A stretch of DNA of 64,000 bases from Microbacterium sp. (GTDB taxonomy: Bacteria > Actinomycetota > Actinomycetes > Actinomycetales > Microbacteriaceae): NCBI GenBank assembly GCA_002703245.1, contig NZTV01000062.1, forward strand, positions 30,476 to 94,475, written 5' to 3'. This document shows, piece after piece, positions 16,830 through 25,339 of the stretch. A program made the translations under genes and the position numbers. The notes beneath the pieces were generated by a model. The model was given only the letters and a program-made list of their open reading frames with translations. It was not told the DNA's origin and did no database searches. Positions within the stretch are counted from its first letter, which is position 1; each line of letters begins with the position of its first letter.

Positions 16830-17198
16830 TCAGCTGCCGAACGACTGGGTGCCGACGACTGCGGGCAGGCGGATCTTCTCCGTCGCATCGCTGCCCGCCC
16901 GCGGCGTGAGCACCAGCAGCGCGTGCGAGCGGTCTTCGGTGAACAGCGCCTGACAGCCGACGTCGATCGCGCCGAGCTCGGGGTGAAGGAGGGTCTTGCG
17001 GTCGGCGAAACGACGCGCCACCACCTGCTGTTCCCACAGGATCCGGAACTCATCGCTGCGCGCGACGAGCGCTGCGGCGAGCTCCCCGGCGATGGACGCC
17101 GAACCCACTTCGCCGACTGCGGCGCGCAGGCCCGAGACCAGGGCGCGGCTCTGCTGCGGGTGATAGCTCGCGGGTAGTGTGCGCGGGAACCCCGCTAT
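16830..17198 (-). pseudogene. 3' remnant of an MmyB-type XRE regulator
   Basis: About 122 codons remain, ending normally at 16830 but with an in-frame TAG at 17199-17201 and no helix-turn-helix. The preserved part matches the C-terminal ligand-binding domain of MmyB-like regulators: AAALVARSDEFRILWEQQVV, a HPELGAIDVGCQALF segment and LLVLTPRAGSDATEKIRL. Upstream of the GTG at 17108 the frame stays open and family-like (SRALVSGLRAAVGEVGS). The 5' half with the DNA-binding domain is missing. It abuts the GH31 remnant on the opposite strand. Confidence 0.72.
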
Positions 17199-17354
17199 CT
17201 ACCCGCCGGTGCGTGGGTGGACGTGTGGACCGGCGAAGAGGTCGTCGGGGGAGTCGTCGACACCGTCGATGTCTCGAATCGCGCGCGCATCCCCGTGTTC
17301 GCCCGGGCCGCCGCGTGGCGCGAAGGCGGGCTGGAGAAGGTCTTCGCGGGCTGA
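17187..17354 (+). pseudogene. 3' remnant of a GH31 alpha-glucosidase-type gene
   Basis: About 55 codons in an open frame without a start codon (preceded by a TAG at 17175-17177). The translation contains YLPAGAWVDVWTGEEVVGG and, after a spacer, IPVFARAAAWREGG, which is the C-terminal beta-domain signature of family 31 glycosidases (YLPxGxWxDxWTG, then IPVFxRxG). The catalytic domain is missing. It begins exactly where the MmyB-type remnant on the other strand ends. Confidence 0.72.
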
Positions 17355-17413
17355 CGCCGCCGCTCGGCCACACTCCCGTGTCGAGCTCATGCCGCGGGGT
17401 CGGGAAAGGAAAA

Positions 17414-17445
17414 CCGGCCCCGCGGCGGGGGGTCCGCGGGGCCGG
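17414..17445 (-). terminator. intrinsic terminator of the 14-gene operon
   Basis: A perfect 12-bp stem, CCGGCCCCGCGG (17414-17425) with its complement (17434-17445) and an 8-nt loop. Read on the minus strand it is followed by TTTTCCTTTCCC, a T-rich tract. It lies 26 bp past the stop of the last gene of the operon (17472). Confidence 0.85.
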
Positions 17446-17471
17446 CCGGAGGTGGCGTCTTCAGGAGGACC

Positions 17472-18311
17472 TCAGACGCACACCTGCTCGATGGCGCCGA
17501 TCCCGGAGATCGACGCGCGGACTTTCTCTCCGCGACGCAGATAGCGTCTCGGAGACATCCCGAACCCGACGCCGGGAGGCGTGCCGGTGAAGATCAGGTC
17601 ACCGGGCATGAGGGTCACCACTGCCGAAAGGCGGGCGATGAGGTCGGGGACGGAGAAGATCAGATCGCTCAGCGGCGCGGACTGCATGAGCTCACCGTCG
17701 ACCGTGCACTCCAGCACGGTCTGCTCAGGCGAGGGCATCTCGTCCGGGGAGACCAACACCGGCCCCAGCGGCGCGAATCCGGGGAAGGACTTGCCCAGCG
17801 AGAACTGTGCCGGCGCGCCGAGGAACTGCACGTCGCGGTCGGAGAAATCCTGCCCGACGGTGAAGCCGGCGATGTGGTCGAACGCGTCGGCGGCGGCGAT
17901 GTCGCGCCCGCCGATCCCGATCACGGCCACCATCTCGACCTCCCAGTCCACGCTGTCGCCGGTGAGGGTCAGCGGCCCGAACGGTCCGGTGATCGACGAG
18001 GCGAACTTGGTGAACACGATGGGGGCCTCGGGCACGGCGAAGCCGGACTCGGCGGCATGGTCGACGTAGTTCAGACCGACCGCGAGGATCTGCGCCGGCC
18101 TGGGGGAGACCGGGCCGAGCGTGTCCGGGGCGGGGAGGGCGTCCGTGGCGGGCGCGGCCGGATAGTCTGCCGCCCACGCGCGGAACTGCGCCCACCGGTC
18201 GTACAGACCTGTCACCTCGGCGGGGAAGCGCCCGTCGCTGGCGGATTCGACGTCGAGGCGACCCTCCGTGGTGAGGAGGGTCGCCCGACCGTCGATGACG
18301 GCCAGTCTCAT
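17472..18311 (-). CDS. fumarylacetoacetate hydrolase family protein
   Basis: A 279-aa FAH-superfamily enzyme. The C-terminal catalytic domain shows QILAVGLNYVDHAAE (about 73-87), IVFTKFASSITGPFGP, VDWEVEMVAVIGIGGRDI with the metal-binding Glu pair, GFTVGQDFSDRDVQ and the late VTLMPGDLIFTGTPPGVG. Family members hydrolyse or decarboxylate beta-diketo and 2-oxo acids, or isomerise, using a divalent metal. Last gene of the operon; its ATG overlaps the RidA stop (ATGA). In this pathway it would act on a carbon skeleton released by the upstream deaminating steps (inference). Confidence 0.85.
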   Translation of the reverse strand: MRLAVIDGRATLLTTEGRLDVESASDGRFPAEVTGLYDRWAQFRAWAADYPAAPATDALPAPDTLGPVSPRPAQILAVGLNYVDHAAESGFAVPEAPIVFTKFASSITGPFGPLTLTGDSVDWEVEMVAVIGIGGRDIAAADAFDHIAGFTVGQDFSDRDVQFLGAPAQFSLGKSFPGFAPLGPVLVSPDEMPSPEQTVLECTVDGELMQSAPLSDLIFSVPDLIARLSAVVTLMPGDLIFTGTPPGVGFGMSPRRYLRRGEKVRASISGIGAIEQVCV

Positions 18312-18688
18312 GCGTCGGCCGGCAGGGCGACGATCGCGTCGATCTCGATGTCGAAACCGCGCAGGGCCGCCTCGATGGTGGTGCGGGCCGGCAGGGGTGC
18401 GGTGAGGTACTCGGCGGCGATCGCGTTGAACTCGGCGAAGTCGTCCAGCGACTTCAGGTAGACGCCGTAACGCACCGCGTTCGACAGGCTGCTGCCGGCG
18501 GCTTGGGCGACGGTCTCGAGGTTCTCGAACGTGCGTCGCACCTGGTCGGCGAAGGTCTCGCCGACGCGGTTGCCGTTCTCGTCGAAGGGGCCCTGGCCCG
18601 AGAGGAAGACGAGGCCGCCGACGGCGAGACCCTGGGAGTAGGGGCCGGCGGGCGGCGGGGCGTCGGTGGGCGAGACGGATTCGATCAT
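18308..18688 (-). CDS. RidA-family enamine/imine deaminase
   Basis: A 126-aa RidA (YjgF/YER057c/UK114) protein. The family elements PPPAGPYSQGLAVGGLVFLSGQGP (N-terminal third) and ARTTIEAALRGFDIEIDAIVALP (C-terminal, with the Arg that binds the carboxylate) are present. RidA proteins hydrolyse reactive 2-aminoacrylate-type enamines made by PLP enzymes. This fits the PLP enzymes encoded in the same operon. ATG at 18688 with GAGCACCAC upstream; overlaps the FAH gene by 4 bp. Confidence 0.88.
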   Translation of the reverse strand: MIESVSPTDAPPPAGPYSQGLAVGGLVFLSGQGPFDENGNRVGETFADQVRRTFENLETVAQAAGSSLSNAVRYGVYLKSLDDFAEFNAIAAEYLTAPLPARTTIEAALRGFDIEIDAIVALPADA

Positions 18689-18737
18689 GGTGGTGCTCCT
18701 TCGTGGTGCTTTCTTGCGGGGGAGGGTGAGGTCTTGG

Positions 18738-19526
18738 TCAGCCGTGCAGGCGCGGCACCGCGGCCAACAGCCGGCGCGTGTATTCGTGGGCCGGGTCGGT
18801 GAGGATCTGCGCGGTGGGCCCGTGTTCGACGACCGCGCCGCGGTACATGACGGTGACCGCATCGCAGAAGCGCGCGACCACCCCCATGTCGTGGGTGATC
18901 ATCAGCACGGCCATGCCGCGTTCCTCGGCCAGTCGGTCCAGCGTGTCGAGCACGGCCGCCTGCACGGTCACATCCAGCGCGCTCGTGGCTTCGTCGGCGA
19001 TGAGCAGGCGGGGGCGGGCGGCGATGGCCATTGCGATCATGACGCGCTGGCGCATGCCCCCGCTGAGTTCGTGCGGATACTGGTCGAAGACCCGTTCGGC
19101 GTCGCGGATGCCGACCTCGTCGAAGCTGCGCAGCACCACTTCACGCGCCTGCGCGGCGGTGAAGGTGGAGTGGGTCCGCAACACATCCAGCACCTGGCGT
19201 CCGACCCGGAACACCGGGTTGAGCACCGACATCGGGTCCTGGAAGATCATCGAGATCGCCGCCCCGCGGGTGCGGCGCAGCATCGCCGCGTCGGCGGTGA
19301 GCATGTCCTGCCCGTCGAAGACGACCCGCGAGTGCTCGCCGTACTGCATGATGCGTTCGTCGTTCAGCCGCAGCACGCTCATCGCGGTGATGGACTTGCC
19401 GGATCCGGACTCGCCGATGATGCCCACGCGCTGGCCGGGTTCGACCTGGATGGACACATCGTCGACGGACGGGGTCGCGGCGCCGGCGAAGGTGATGCGC
19501 AGGTTCTCGATCGACAGCAGGCTCAT
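18738..19526 (-). CDS. peptide ABC transporter ATPase (DppD-like)
   Basis: A 262-aa ATPase of the oligopeptide/dipeptide class. Walker A GESGSGKS (about 40-47), Q-loop in ISMIFQDPMSVLNPVF, signature SGGMRQRV, Walker B RLLIADEATSALDV and the switch His in MITHDMG. It would pair with the second ATPase (19523-20371), which it overlaps by ATGA, and with the two permeases. Slightly shorter than usual DppD because it ends soon after the EYTRRLLAAVPRL segment. Confidence 0.9.
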   Translation of the reverse strand: MSLLSIENLRITFAGAATPSVDDVSIQVEPGQRVGIIGESGSGKSITAMSVLRLNDERIMQYGEHSRVVFDGQDMLTADAAMLRRTRGAAISMIFQDPMSVLNPVFRVGRQVLDVLRTHSTFTAAQAREVVLRSFDEVGIRDAERVFDQYPHELSGGMRQRVMIAMAIAARPRLLIADEATSALDVTVQAAVLDTLDRLAEERGMAVLMITHDMGVVARFCDAVTVMYRGAVVEHGPTAQILTDPAHEYTRRLLAAVPRLHG

Positions 19527-20371
19527 GATTCCTCCTCCAAGCCGGAGGTGAGGTCGATCGGACTGGTCAGGTCCGAAGGGGCGAGGTGGGTGCGGTGGCG
19601 CTCGGCGGGGTCGGGTTCGAGCACGGCGTCCAGGAGCGCACGGGTGTAGGGGTGTTGCGGGTTGCGGAAGACCTCGTCGGTGGGACCGGTCTCGATGATC
19701 TTCCCCAGGTACATCACCGCGACCCGGTGCGAGATTCGTCGCACCACGCCCAGGTTGTGGGCGATGAACAGGTAGGCGATGTTCTGTTCGCGCTGCAGTT
19801 CCTCCAGCAACGTGAGCACTTGAGCCTGCACCGACACGTCCAGCGCGCTGGTCGGCTCGTCGCACACGATGAGGGTCGGGTGCAGGGCGATGGCGCGGGC
19901 GATCGCGATGCGCTGGCGTTGGCCGCCGGAGAACTCGTGCGGGTAGCGACGCGCCATCGCCGGGTCGAGACCGACGCGCTCGAGTAGCGACGCGACTTTC
20001 GCGCCGAGCTCGGCGCGCGGCGCGGCCTTGTGCACGATGAACGGTTCGGCGATCTGGTCGCCGATGCGGATGCGCGGGTCCAGCGTGGAGTACGGGTCCT
20101 GGAAGATCATCTGCAGACGGCCACGGGTGGTGTGCCACTGCGCGGCACCGGCGGATTGCAGCTCCTGGCCCTGGAAGCGGACCGATCCGCGGTACGGGGT
20201 CAGGCCCAGTGCGGCGCGGGCGATCGAGGACTTGCCCGAGCCCGATTCACCGACCAGGCCGAGGGTCTCGCCTTCCCCGACGGTGAGGCTGACGCCGTCG
20301 ACGGCGTTCTTGTCGGTGCGGCCGTAGTCGACGACGAGGTCGTCGATGGTCAGGAGGTCTGGTCGGGTCAT
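19523..20371 (-). CDS. peptide ABC transporter ATPase (DppF-like)
   Basis: A 282-aa ATPase: Walker A GESGSGKS (about 37-44), Q-loop MIFQDPYSTLDPR, signature SGGQRQRI, Walker [15 protein letters not shown] and switch His in FIAHNLG, plus the oligopeptide-specific C-terminal HPYTRALLDAVLEPDP. Couples by ATGA overlaps both to the D-aminoacylase gene before it and to the second ATPase after it. With 18738-19526 it powers the importer formed by 21924-23737. Confidence 0.92.
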   Translation of the reverse strand: MTRPDLLTIDDLVVDYGRTDKNAVDGVSLTVGEGETLGLVGESGSGKSSIARAALGLTPYRGSVRFQGQELQSAGAAQWHTTRGRLQMIFQDPYSTLDPRIRIGDQIAEPFIVHKAAPRAELGAKVASLLERVGLDPAMARRYPHEFSGGQRQRIAIARAIALHPTLIVCDEPTSALDVSVQAQVLTLLEELQREQNIAYLFIAHNLGVVRRISHRVAVMYLGKIIETGPTDEVFRNPQHPYTRALLDAVLEPDPAERHRTHLAPSDLTSPIDLTSGLEEES

Positions 20372-21927
20372 CGTGTCCTCCTCAAGAGCACGCCGGGAAG
20401 GCGTCCGGTCACGTGGCCGTCGGCGGCCACGCAGTGTCCCGCGACCCACACCCGTTCGATGCCGGTGGGGGCCACGAGCGGGCGGGTGTAGTCGGCACGG
20501 TCGCCGACCGTGGACGGGTCGAGGGCGACCAGATCGGCGGGGGCGCCGACCCGGATCCGCCCGCGCGAGGTCAGCCCGAGCCGGTCTGCGGGCTGACCGG
20601 TCATCTTGTGCACCGTCTGCTCCAGGGGCAGGCCGGCATCGAGCAGGTCGCGCATCGCGTGCGGGAACGTGCCGATCGAGCGCGGGTGGGGCAGGTTGAT
20701 GGTGTGATCCAGCGCCAGGGCGACACCGTCGGAGGCGACCGAGACGTACGGCTCGGCGAGCACACGTGCGGCGTCGGCCGGGCGGGTGCCGACCAGGATC
20801 GCGTCCACGGCGGCGTCGTGGCGGTCGATCACGTCGACGACGATGCGCGCCCAATCACGTCCGTGCGGGTCGTCGACCTGAAGCTGCGCGAGCGTGCGCC
20901 CCAGTTCGGGTGCCGCGCCCTCTCCGGCGCGGACGATGGTGACCGCGTCCGGGGGGAACTGCACCGTGCGCCGCAGCTGCTCGGCGAGGGCGTCGGGGGC
21001 GCCGCGTACTTCGGCGAGGATCTCGGCGGTGCCGCGGGCGCGCAGCGCGGGCGGCAGGAGCTGGAGCAGTGTGGTGTGCCCGGCCAGGTACGGGTAGGCG
21101 TCGGCGGCGACGTCGGAGACGCTGGCCCGGATGCGTGCGAGGGCGCCGTCGAGTGCGGAACCGTCGGGGTCGATGATCGAACGCAGGTGGGAGATCTGCA
21201 GGCGTACCCGGCTGTCGGCGGCCAGGCGGAGCATGTCGTCGACGGCGTCGACCAGTCCGTCGCCGTCGTAGGCGCGCAGGTGCACCCCCAGGAGGGCGTC
21301 GTGCTCGGCGACGGTCGCCGCGAGCGCCCGGAGTTCGTCTGCGTCGCTCATCTCGCCCGGTGCGTACATGAGGCCGTAGCTGAGGCCCCAGTATCCGGCG
21401 TCGAGCGCGTCGGATACCAGGCGTGACATCGCGGTGCGCTCGGCGGCGGTGGCCGCGCCGGGGGCGTCGGCCATGACACGGCGCCGCACCGAGCCGTGGC
21501 CGAGCAACGGGGCGACGTTCCAGGCGGCCTCGATGCCCTCGAGGGCATCGAGGTACTCCGCGGCGCTCTCCCACGTGATCGGTACGTCGGGGACGACGTC
21601 GATGGTCGCGATCGCGTCGCGGAAGCCGTCGCCGGAGGTGGGCGCGGGGCTGAGCCCGCAGTTGCCGACGACCTCGGTGGTGATGCCCTGCAGCACCCGG
21701 GTGTCGCCGGTGGGGTAGGCGAAGCGGGTGAGGTCGGAGTGGGCGTGCAGGTCGACGAAGCCGGGGGTGAGGACGAGTCCGTCGAGGCGTTCCCCGACCG
21801 TCGCGTCGGCGGCGCCGGGGGCGTCGATGGCGACGATGCGACCCTCGGCGACGGTGATGTCGGCGGGGCGGGCGGGGGCGCCGGTGCCGTCGACCACGGT
21901 CGCGCCGGTGAGCACGGTGGCGCTCAT
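20368..21927 (-). CDS. N-acyl-D-amino-acid deacylase (D-aminoacylase family)
   Basis: A 519-aa amidohydrolase-superfamily enzyme expected to remove the acyl group from N-acyl-D-amino acids. Metal-site motifs are HAHSD (61-65), GNCGLSPAP with Cys90, which is the bridging/metal ligand typical of D-aminoacylases, GVHLRAYDGD, LQISHLRSI and the catalytic Asp in VSVASDGVAL. The C-terminus has the amidohydrolase beta-sandwich return (GRIRVGAPADLVALDP). The gene is inserted between permease and ATPase genes with ATGA overlaps on both sides, which is strong evidence that its substrate is what the transporter imports. A D-glutamate, D-aspartate or dipeptide-like substrate is possible. Confidence 0.85.
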   Translation of the reverse strand: MSATVLTGATVVDGTGAPARPADITVAEGRIVAIDAPGAADATVGERLDGLVLTPGFVDLHAHSDLTRFAYPTGDTRVLQGITTEVVGNCGLSPAPTSGDGFRDAIATIDVVPDVPITWESAAEYLDALEGIEAAWNVAPLLGHGSVRRRVMADAPGAATAAERTAMSRLVSDALDAGYWGLSYGLMYAPGEMSDADELRALAATVAEHDALLGVHLRAYDGDGLVDAVDDMLRLAADSRVRLQISHLRSIIDPDGSALDGALARIRASVSDVAADAYPYLAGHTTLLQLLPPALRARGTAEILAEVRGAPDALAEQLRRTVQFPPDAVTIVRAGEGAAPELGRTLAQLQVDDPHGRDWARIVVDVIDRHDAAVDAILVGTRPADAARVLAEPYVSVASDGVALALDHTINLPHPRSIGTFPHAMRDLLDAGLPLEQTVHKMTGQPADRLGLTSRGRIRVGAPADLVALDPSTVGDRADYTRPLVAPTGIERVWVAGHCVAADGHVTGRLPGVLLRRTR

Positions 21928-22781
21928 GCGGTCCTCCGTCGACGCATCGGGTTGCTCGATTCGGCGACCAGCTCGCCGGCGAACATCAGCGCCGCCGCGG
22001 CGAGGGTGATCGCCAGGCCTGCCGAGATCGCGTAGTACGGCGCGGTGACGTAGTAGGCCTTGGAGTTCTCCAGAATCGTGCCCCACGTCGCCTCGGGCAG
22101 CGGCACGCCGAGGCCCAGGTAGCTCAGCCCGGCCTCGATGAGCACCGCCTCGGCCATCAGCTGTGGCACGAGGGTGGCCAGCGGGCCGGCGGCGTTGGGG
22201 AGGATGTGCCGGCCGAGCATGCGGGTGCCGCGGACGCCGACCACGTGGGCGGCGGTGATGAACTCCCGCTCCCGCAACGCCTTGGTCTGGGCGCGCAGTA
22301 GGAGGAACACGCGGGGGAAGAACAGGAAGCCGATGATCAGCGTGAGGCTGCCCGGGCTCGATCCGAAGCTGGCGACCATGAGGATCGCGAACAGGATGAG
22401 GGGGAAGGCGAGGGTAGCCGAGGCGGTGCTCGACAGCGCCCAGTCCACCACGCGGCGGGATGTTCCCGCGATCAGACCGGTGGGGATGCCGATCACCAGG
22501 GCCAGCAGCACGCTGCCGCCGGCGATGAGGGCTTCGAGGCGGGTGGCGTACACCAGGCGCGCCCAGATGTCCGCGCCGGCCTCGTCGGTGCCCAGCGGGT
22601 GGGCCCAGCTGGGCGGCTCCAAGATCGCGGCGGGGTCGACGGCGGCGGGGTCGTACGGGGTGAACAGTCCCGGGAAGGCGATCATCAGCAGCGCGACGGC
22701 GGCGACGATCAGCATGAACACCCGGGCGATGCCCAGGCGGGCCAGCAAGTGGGGCGGGCGCAGGTCGGTGGTGGCGCTCAT
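21924..22781 (-). CDS. peptide ABC transporter permease (DppC-like)
   Basis: A 285-aa inner-membrane permease with about six membrane segments and the typical N-terminal TM (IARVFMLIVAAVALLMIAFPGLF) followed by an external loop containing HPLGTDEAGADIWARLVYATR, the DppC hallmark. The EAA loop is FITAAHVVGVRGTRMLGRHILPN. ATGA overlaps with the upstream permease and the downstream D-aminoacylase gene. Forms the channel with 22778-23737. Confidence 0.92.
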   Translation of the reverse strand: MSATTDLRPPHLLARLGIARVFMLIVAAVALLMIAFPGLFTPYDPAAVDPAAILEPPSWAHPLGTDEAGADIWARLVYATRLEALIAGGSVLLALVIGIPTGLIAGTSRRVVDWALSSTASATLAFPLILFAILMVASFGSSPGSLTLIIGFLFFPRVFLLLRAQTKALREREFITAAHVVGVRGTRMLGRHILPNAAGPLATLVPQLMAEAVLIEAGLSYLGLGVPLPEATWGTILENSKAYYVTAPYYAISAGLAITLAAAALMFAGELVAESSNPMRRRRTA

Positions 22782-23737
22782 CGGGCGATCCTCGGGTCGA
22801 CGAGACGGTAGACGATGTCGGCGATGTAGCCGATCAGCAGCACCGCCACGGTGGTCAGCAGCACGGCGCTTTGCACGACGAGATAGTCGCGGTTGAGCAC
22901 GCTGCTCAGAAGAAGCTGGCCGAGCCCGCCGAGGCCGAAGACGGCCTCCACCAGCACGGCGCCGCCGATCAGCGCGCCGATCTGCACGCCGACGATCGTG
23001 ATCATCGGCAGCACGGCGTTGCGTGCGGCGTAGGCGAACACACGCCGACGGGTGGGGAGCCCCATGGCCAGCGCGGTGCGCATGTAGTCCTGTCGGAACA
23101 CGTCGGTCGCTTCGGCGAAGACGAATCGGGTGAGGATGCCGCTGAGGAAGACGCTCAGGGTCGCCACCGGCAGCACCATGTGTCGGAGGAACCCGACGGG
23201 GTCATCGGTCGGGGCGACATAGCCGCCGGATGGGAACCAGGAGAGGTTGACCGCGAAGACGATGATGAGCACCAGCCCCAGCCAGACGGCGGGGATGGCC
23301 ACCCCCATCGTGGAGGTGAAACGCACCATGTTGGGGAACCATCCGCGACCTCGGTAGGCCGCCCACGTCCCGGCGAGGATCGACACCGGCACCGAGATGA
23401 CGACGGCGAGGGCGATCAGCCACAGCGTCGGGGGGAGGGCGTCGACGATGAGGGTCGTCACGCTCACACCACTGCGGGCCGATTCTCCGAAGTCGCCCGT
23501 GAGCATCGCGCCGAGCCAGATCCCGTACTGCACGATCCAGGGTTGATCCAGCCCCATCTCGATGCGCAATTGCGCGAGGGTCTCGGCGGCGTCGGGGCGT
23601 CCCGCCTGGGGACCCAGCAGCAGCACTGCCGGGTCCCCGGGCGTGAGCCGGAGGGCGAGGAAGACAAGCACCGATACGAGCCACAGCACCACGAGGAGCT
23701 TGCCCGCCTCGAGAAGCGCACGTCGCGCCAGATTCAT
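22778..23737 (-). CDS. peptide ABC transporter permease (DppB-like)
   Basis: A 319-aa permease with six membrane segments. The DppB-type N-terminus (LLVVLWLVSVLVFLALRLTPGDP), the long periplasmic loop with LDQPWIVQYGIWL and the EAA loop (DYMRTALAMGLPTRRRVFAYAARN) are visible. I chose the ATG at 23737 because AGGGAGG lies nine bases upstream; a GTG at 23746 would sit directly on that site. It follows the binding-protein gene by 19 bp. Confidence 0.9.
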   Translation of the reverse strand: MNLARRALLEAGKLLVVLWLVSVLVFLALRLTPGDPAVLLLGPQAGRPDAAETLAQLRIEMGLDQPWIVQYGIWLGAMLTGDFGESARSGVSVTTLIVDALPPTLWLIALAVVISVPVSILAGTWAAYRGRGWFPNMVRFTSTMGVAIPAVWLGLVLIIVFAVNLSWFPSGGYVAPTDDPVGFLRHMVLPVATLSVFLSGILTRFVFAEATDVFRQDYMRTALAMGLPTRRRVFAYAARNAVLPMITIVGVQIGALIGGAVLVEAVFGLGGLGQLLLSSVLNRDYLVVQSAVLLTTVAVLLIGYIADIVYRLVDPRIAR

Positions 23738-23756
23738 CTTCCGCACCCTCCCTGGA

Positions 23757-25271
23757 TCACTCGGCGACCGTGACGCCGGTCAGCATCGGCCAACCCAGCG
23801 GGTTGACCGCGTAGCCGTCGACGCCGGTCGCGGCGACGGAGTAGATCGGCGTGAACTGCACCGCCATGATCGGCAGCTCCTCGACGAGGATCTCCTGCAG
23901 CTGGCCGTAGATGTCGGCGCGCGCCGACTCGTCCGAGACGGCGAGGGCGTCCGCGGCGAGGTCTGAGACCTCGGGGCTGACGTAGTCGTCGGTCAGGTGC
24001 GGGTTCATGATGATGTCGAAGAACGAGTTCGGGTCTGCACCCACGTTGAACACGTTCCAGGTCGCGTCGTAGTCACGCGAGACGTAGGCATCCAGCCACA
24101 CCGACAGCTCGGTGACGTTCGGGGTGAGCGTTACGCCGATCTCGGCCAGCGACGCCTGCCACACGCGGGCGATCTGCTCGGCCTCGGGGAAGCCGCTGGG
24201 GATCTCCAGGGTGAAGCTCAGGTCGATCGCGCCGGCTTCCTCGAGCATGGCCGCGGCCGCGTCGAGGTCGTAGGCGTAGCCGTCCTGCTCGGCGTAGGCC
24301 CAGCTGGACTCGGGGATCGGGCTCCACTGGATGGATCCGTCGCCGCCGTAGGCGATGTCGCGGATCGACTCCTTGTCCAGCGCGGTCGCCAGGGCCTGAC
24401 GGACCTGCTCGTCACCGAGCGTGCCGGAGGCGTTGAACTCGATGAGCGAGAGGCTGTTGGTGGTCGTCGGCTCGACGATCTGCGCACGATCGGTGTCGAC
24501 CTGCTCGGCGGTGGCCGAGGTGACCGAGCTGACGATGTCGATGTCACCGCTGTACAGGCTGTTCAGCGCGACCTGCTGGTCGGTGACCGGCTTGTAGACG
24601 ATCGACTCGGTCGCCGCGGCGTCACCGAAGTAGTCGTCGAAGCGCTCCAGCACGATCTCGTCGTTGGCGCTCCAGCTGACGAACTCGTACGGGCCCGAGC
24701 CCACGGGGGCGCTGGAGGCGTCGTCGAAGCCGCTGGGGGCGACGATGGCGATCGAGGTGATCCCCGCCAGGAACGCCGCGTTGGGCGAGTTCAGCGTGAT
24801 CACGACGGTCTGGTCGTCGGGTGCGTCGTACGACTGCACGTCGGCCAGGCGTCCCGACCAGATGGAGTCGGTGCCGTCGGCGGCGCGCTCGAGCGACTCG
24901 ATGACGGCCGCGGCGTCGACGGGGGTGCCGTCGTGGAAGACCGCGTCGGGATCGAGGGTGAAGGTGAACACGGTGGCGTCTTCGTTCGCCTCGAACTCGC
25001 TGGCCAGATCGCCCTGCAGGTTCAGGTCCACGTCGTAGTCGACGAGGCTGCTGAACACGAGCTCACGGATCGCGTATTCGTAGATGATCAGCTGGTTCGT
25101 GTGCGGGTCGAAGTTGTCGATGTCGCCGGCGAGGGCGACGACGAGTTCGTCTGCGACGTCGGCCGTGCTGTCACCGTCACCGTCGGAGCCGGCGGCGCAG
25201 CCACCGAGCAGGAGTGAACCCGCGGCGACCGCGGAGACCGCGGCGACCCAGGGTCGGTTACTCTTTCGCAT
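23757..25271 (-). CDS. peptide-type ABC substrate-binding lipoprotein
   Basis: A 504-aa solute-binding protein of family SBP_bac_5. Signal peptide with lipobox LLLGGC (Cys25). The fold landmarks are visible: ELVVALAGDIDNFDPH at the start of the mature protein, LASEFEANEDATVFTFTLDPDAVFHDGTPV, VGSGPYEFVSW and the second-lobe EIPSGFPEAEQIARVWQASLAEIGV. Such proteins bind di- and oligopeptides and also nickel, opines or other compounds, so the ligand is not fixed by family. It supplies the importer in the same operon. Gap of 68 bp to the preceding PLP-enzyme gene. Confidence 0.9.
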   Translation of the reverse strand: MRKSNRPWVAAVSAVAAGSLLLGGCAAGSDGDGDSTADVADELVVALAGDIDNFDPHTNQLIIYEYAIRELVFSSLVDYDVDLNLQGDLASEFEANEDATVFTFTLDPDAVFHDGTPVDAAAVIESLERAADGTDSIWSGRLADVQSYDAPDDQTVVITLNSPNAAFLAGITSIAIVAPSGFDDASSAPVGSGPYEFVSWSANDEIVLERFDDYFGDAAATESIVYKPVTDQQVALNSLYSGDIDIVSSVTSATAEQVDTDRAQIVEPTTTNSLSLIEFNASGTLGDEQVRQALATALDKESIRDIAYGGDGSIQWSPIPESSWAYAEQDGYAYDLDAAAAMLEEAGAIDLSFTLEIPSGFPEAEQIARVWQASLAEIGVTLTPNVTELSVWLDAYVSRDYDATWNVFNVGADPNSFFDIIMNPHLTDDYVSPEVSDLAADALAVSDESARADIYGQLQEILVEELPIMAVQFTPIYSVAATGVDGYAVNPLGWPMLTGVTVAE

Positions 25272-25339
25272 GGTACGAGACCTCTTTCTGTTGGAGGGGT
25301 GGTGCTGGGGCGACCGGTGGTTCGGCATGTTGTTCGCGC

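Noticed and set aside
16830..17108. Intact small protein of 92 residues
   Set aside because: It is only the C-terminal end of an MmyB-type regulator domain, the similarity continues upstream of its GTG, and it has no DNA-binding domain; treated as a remnant.
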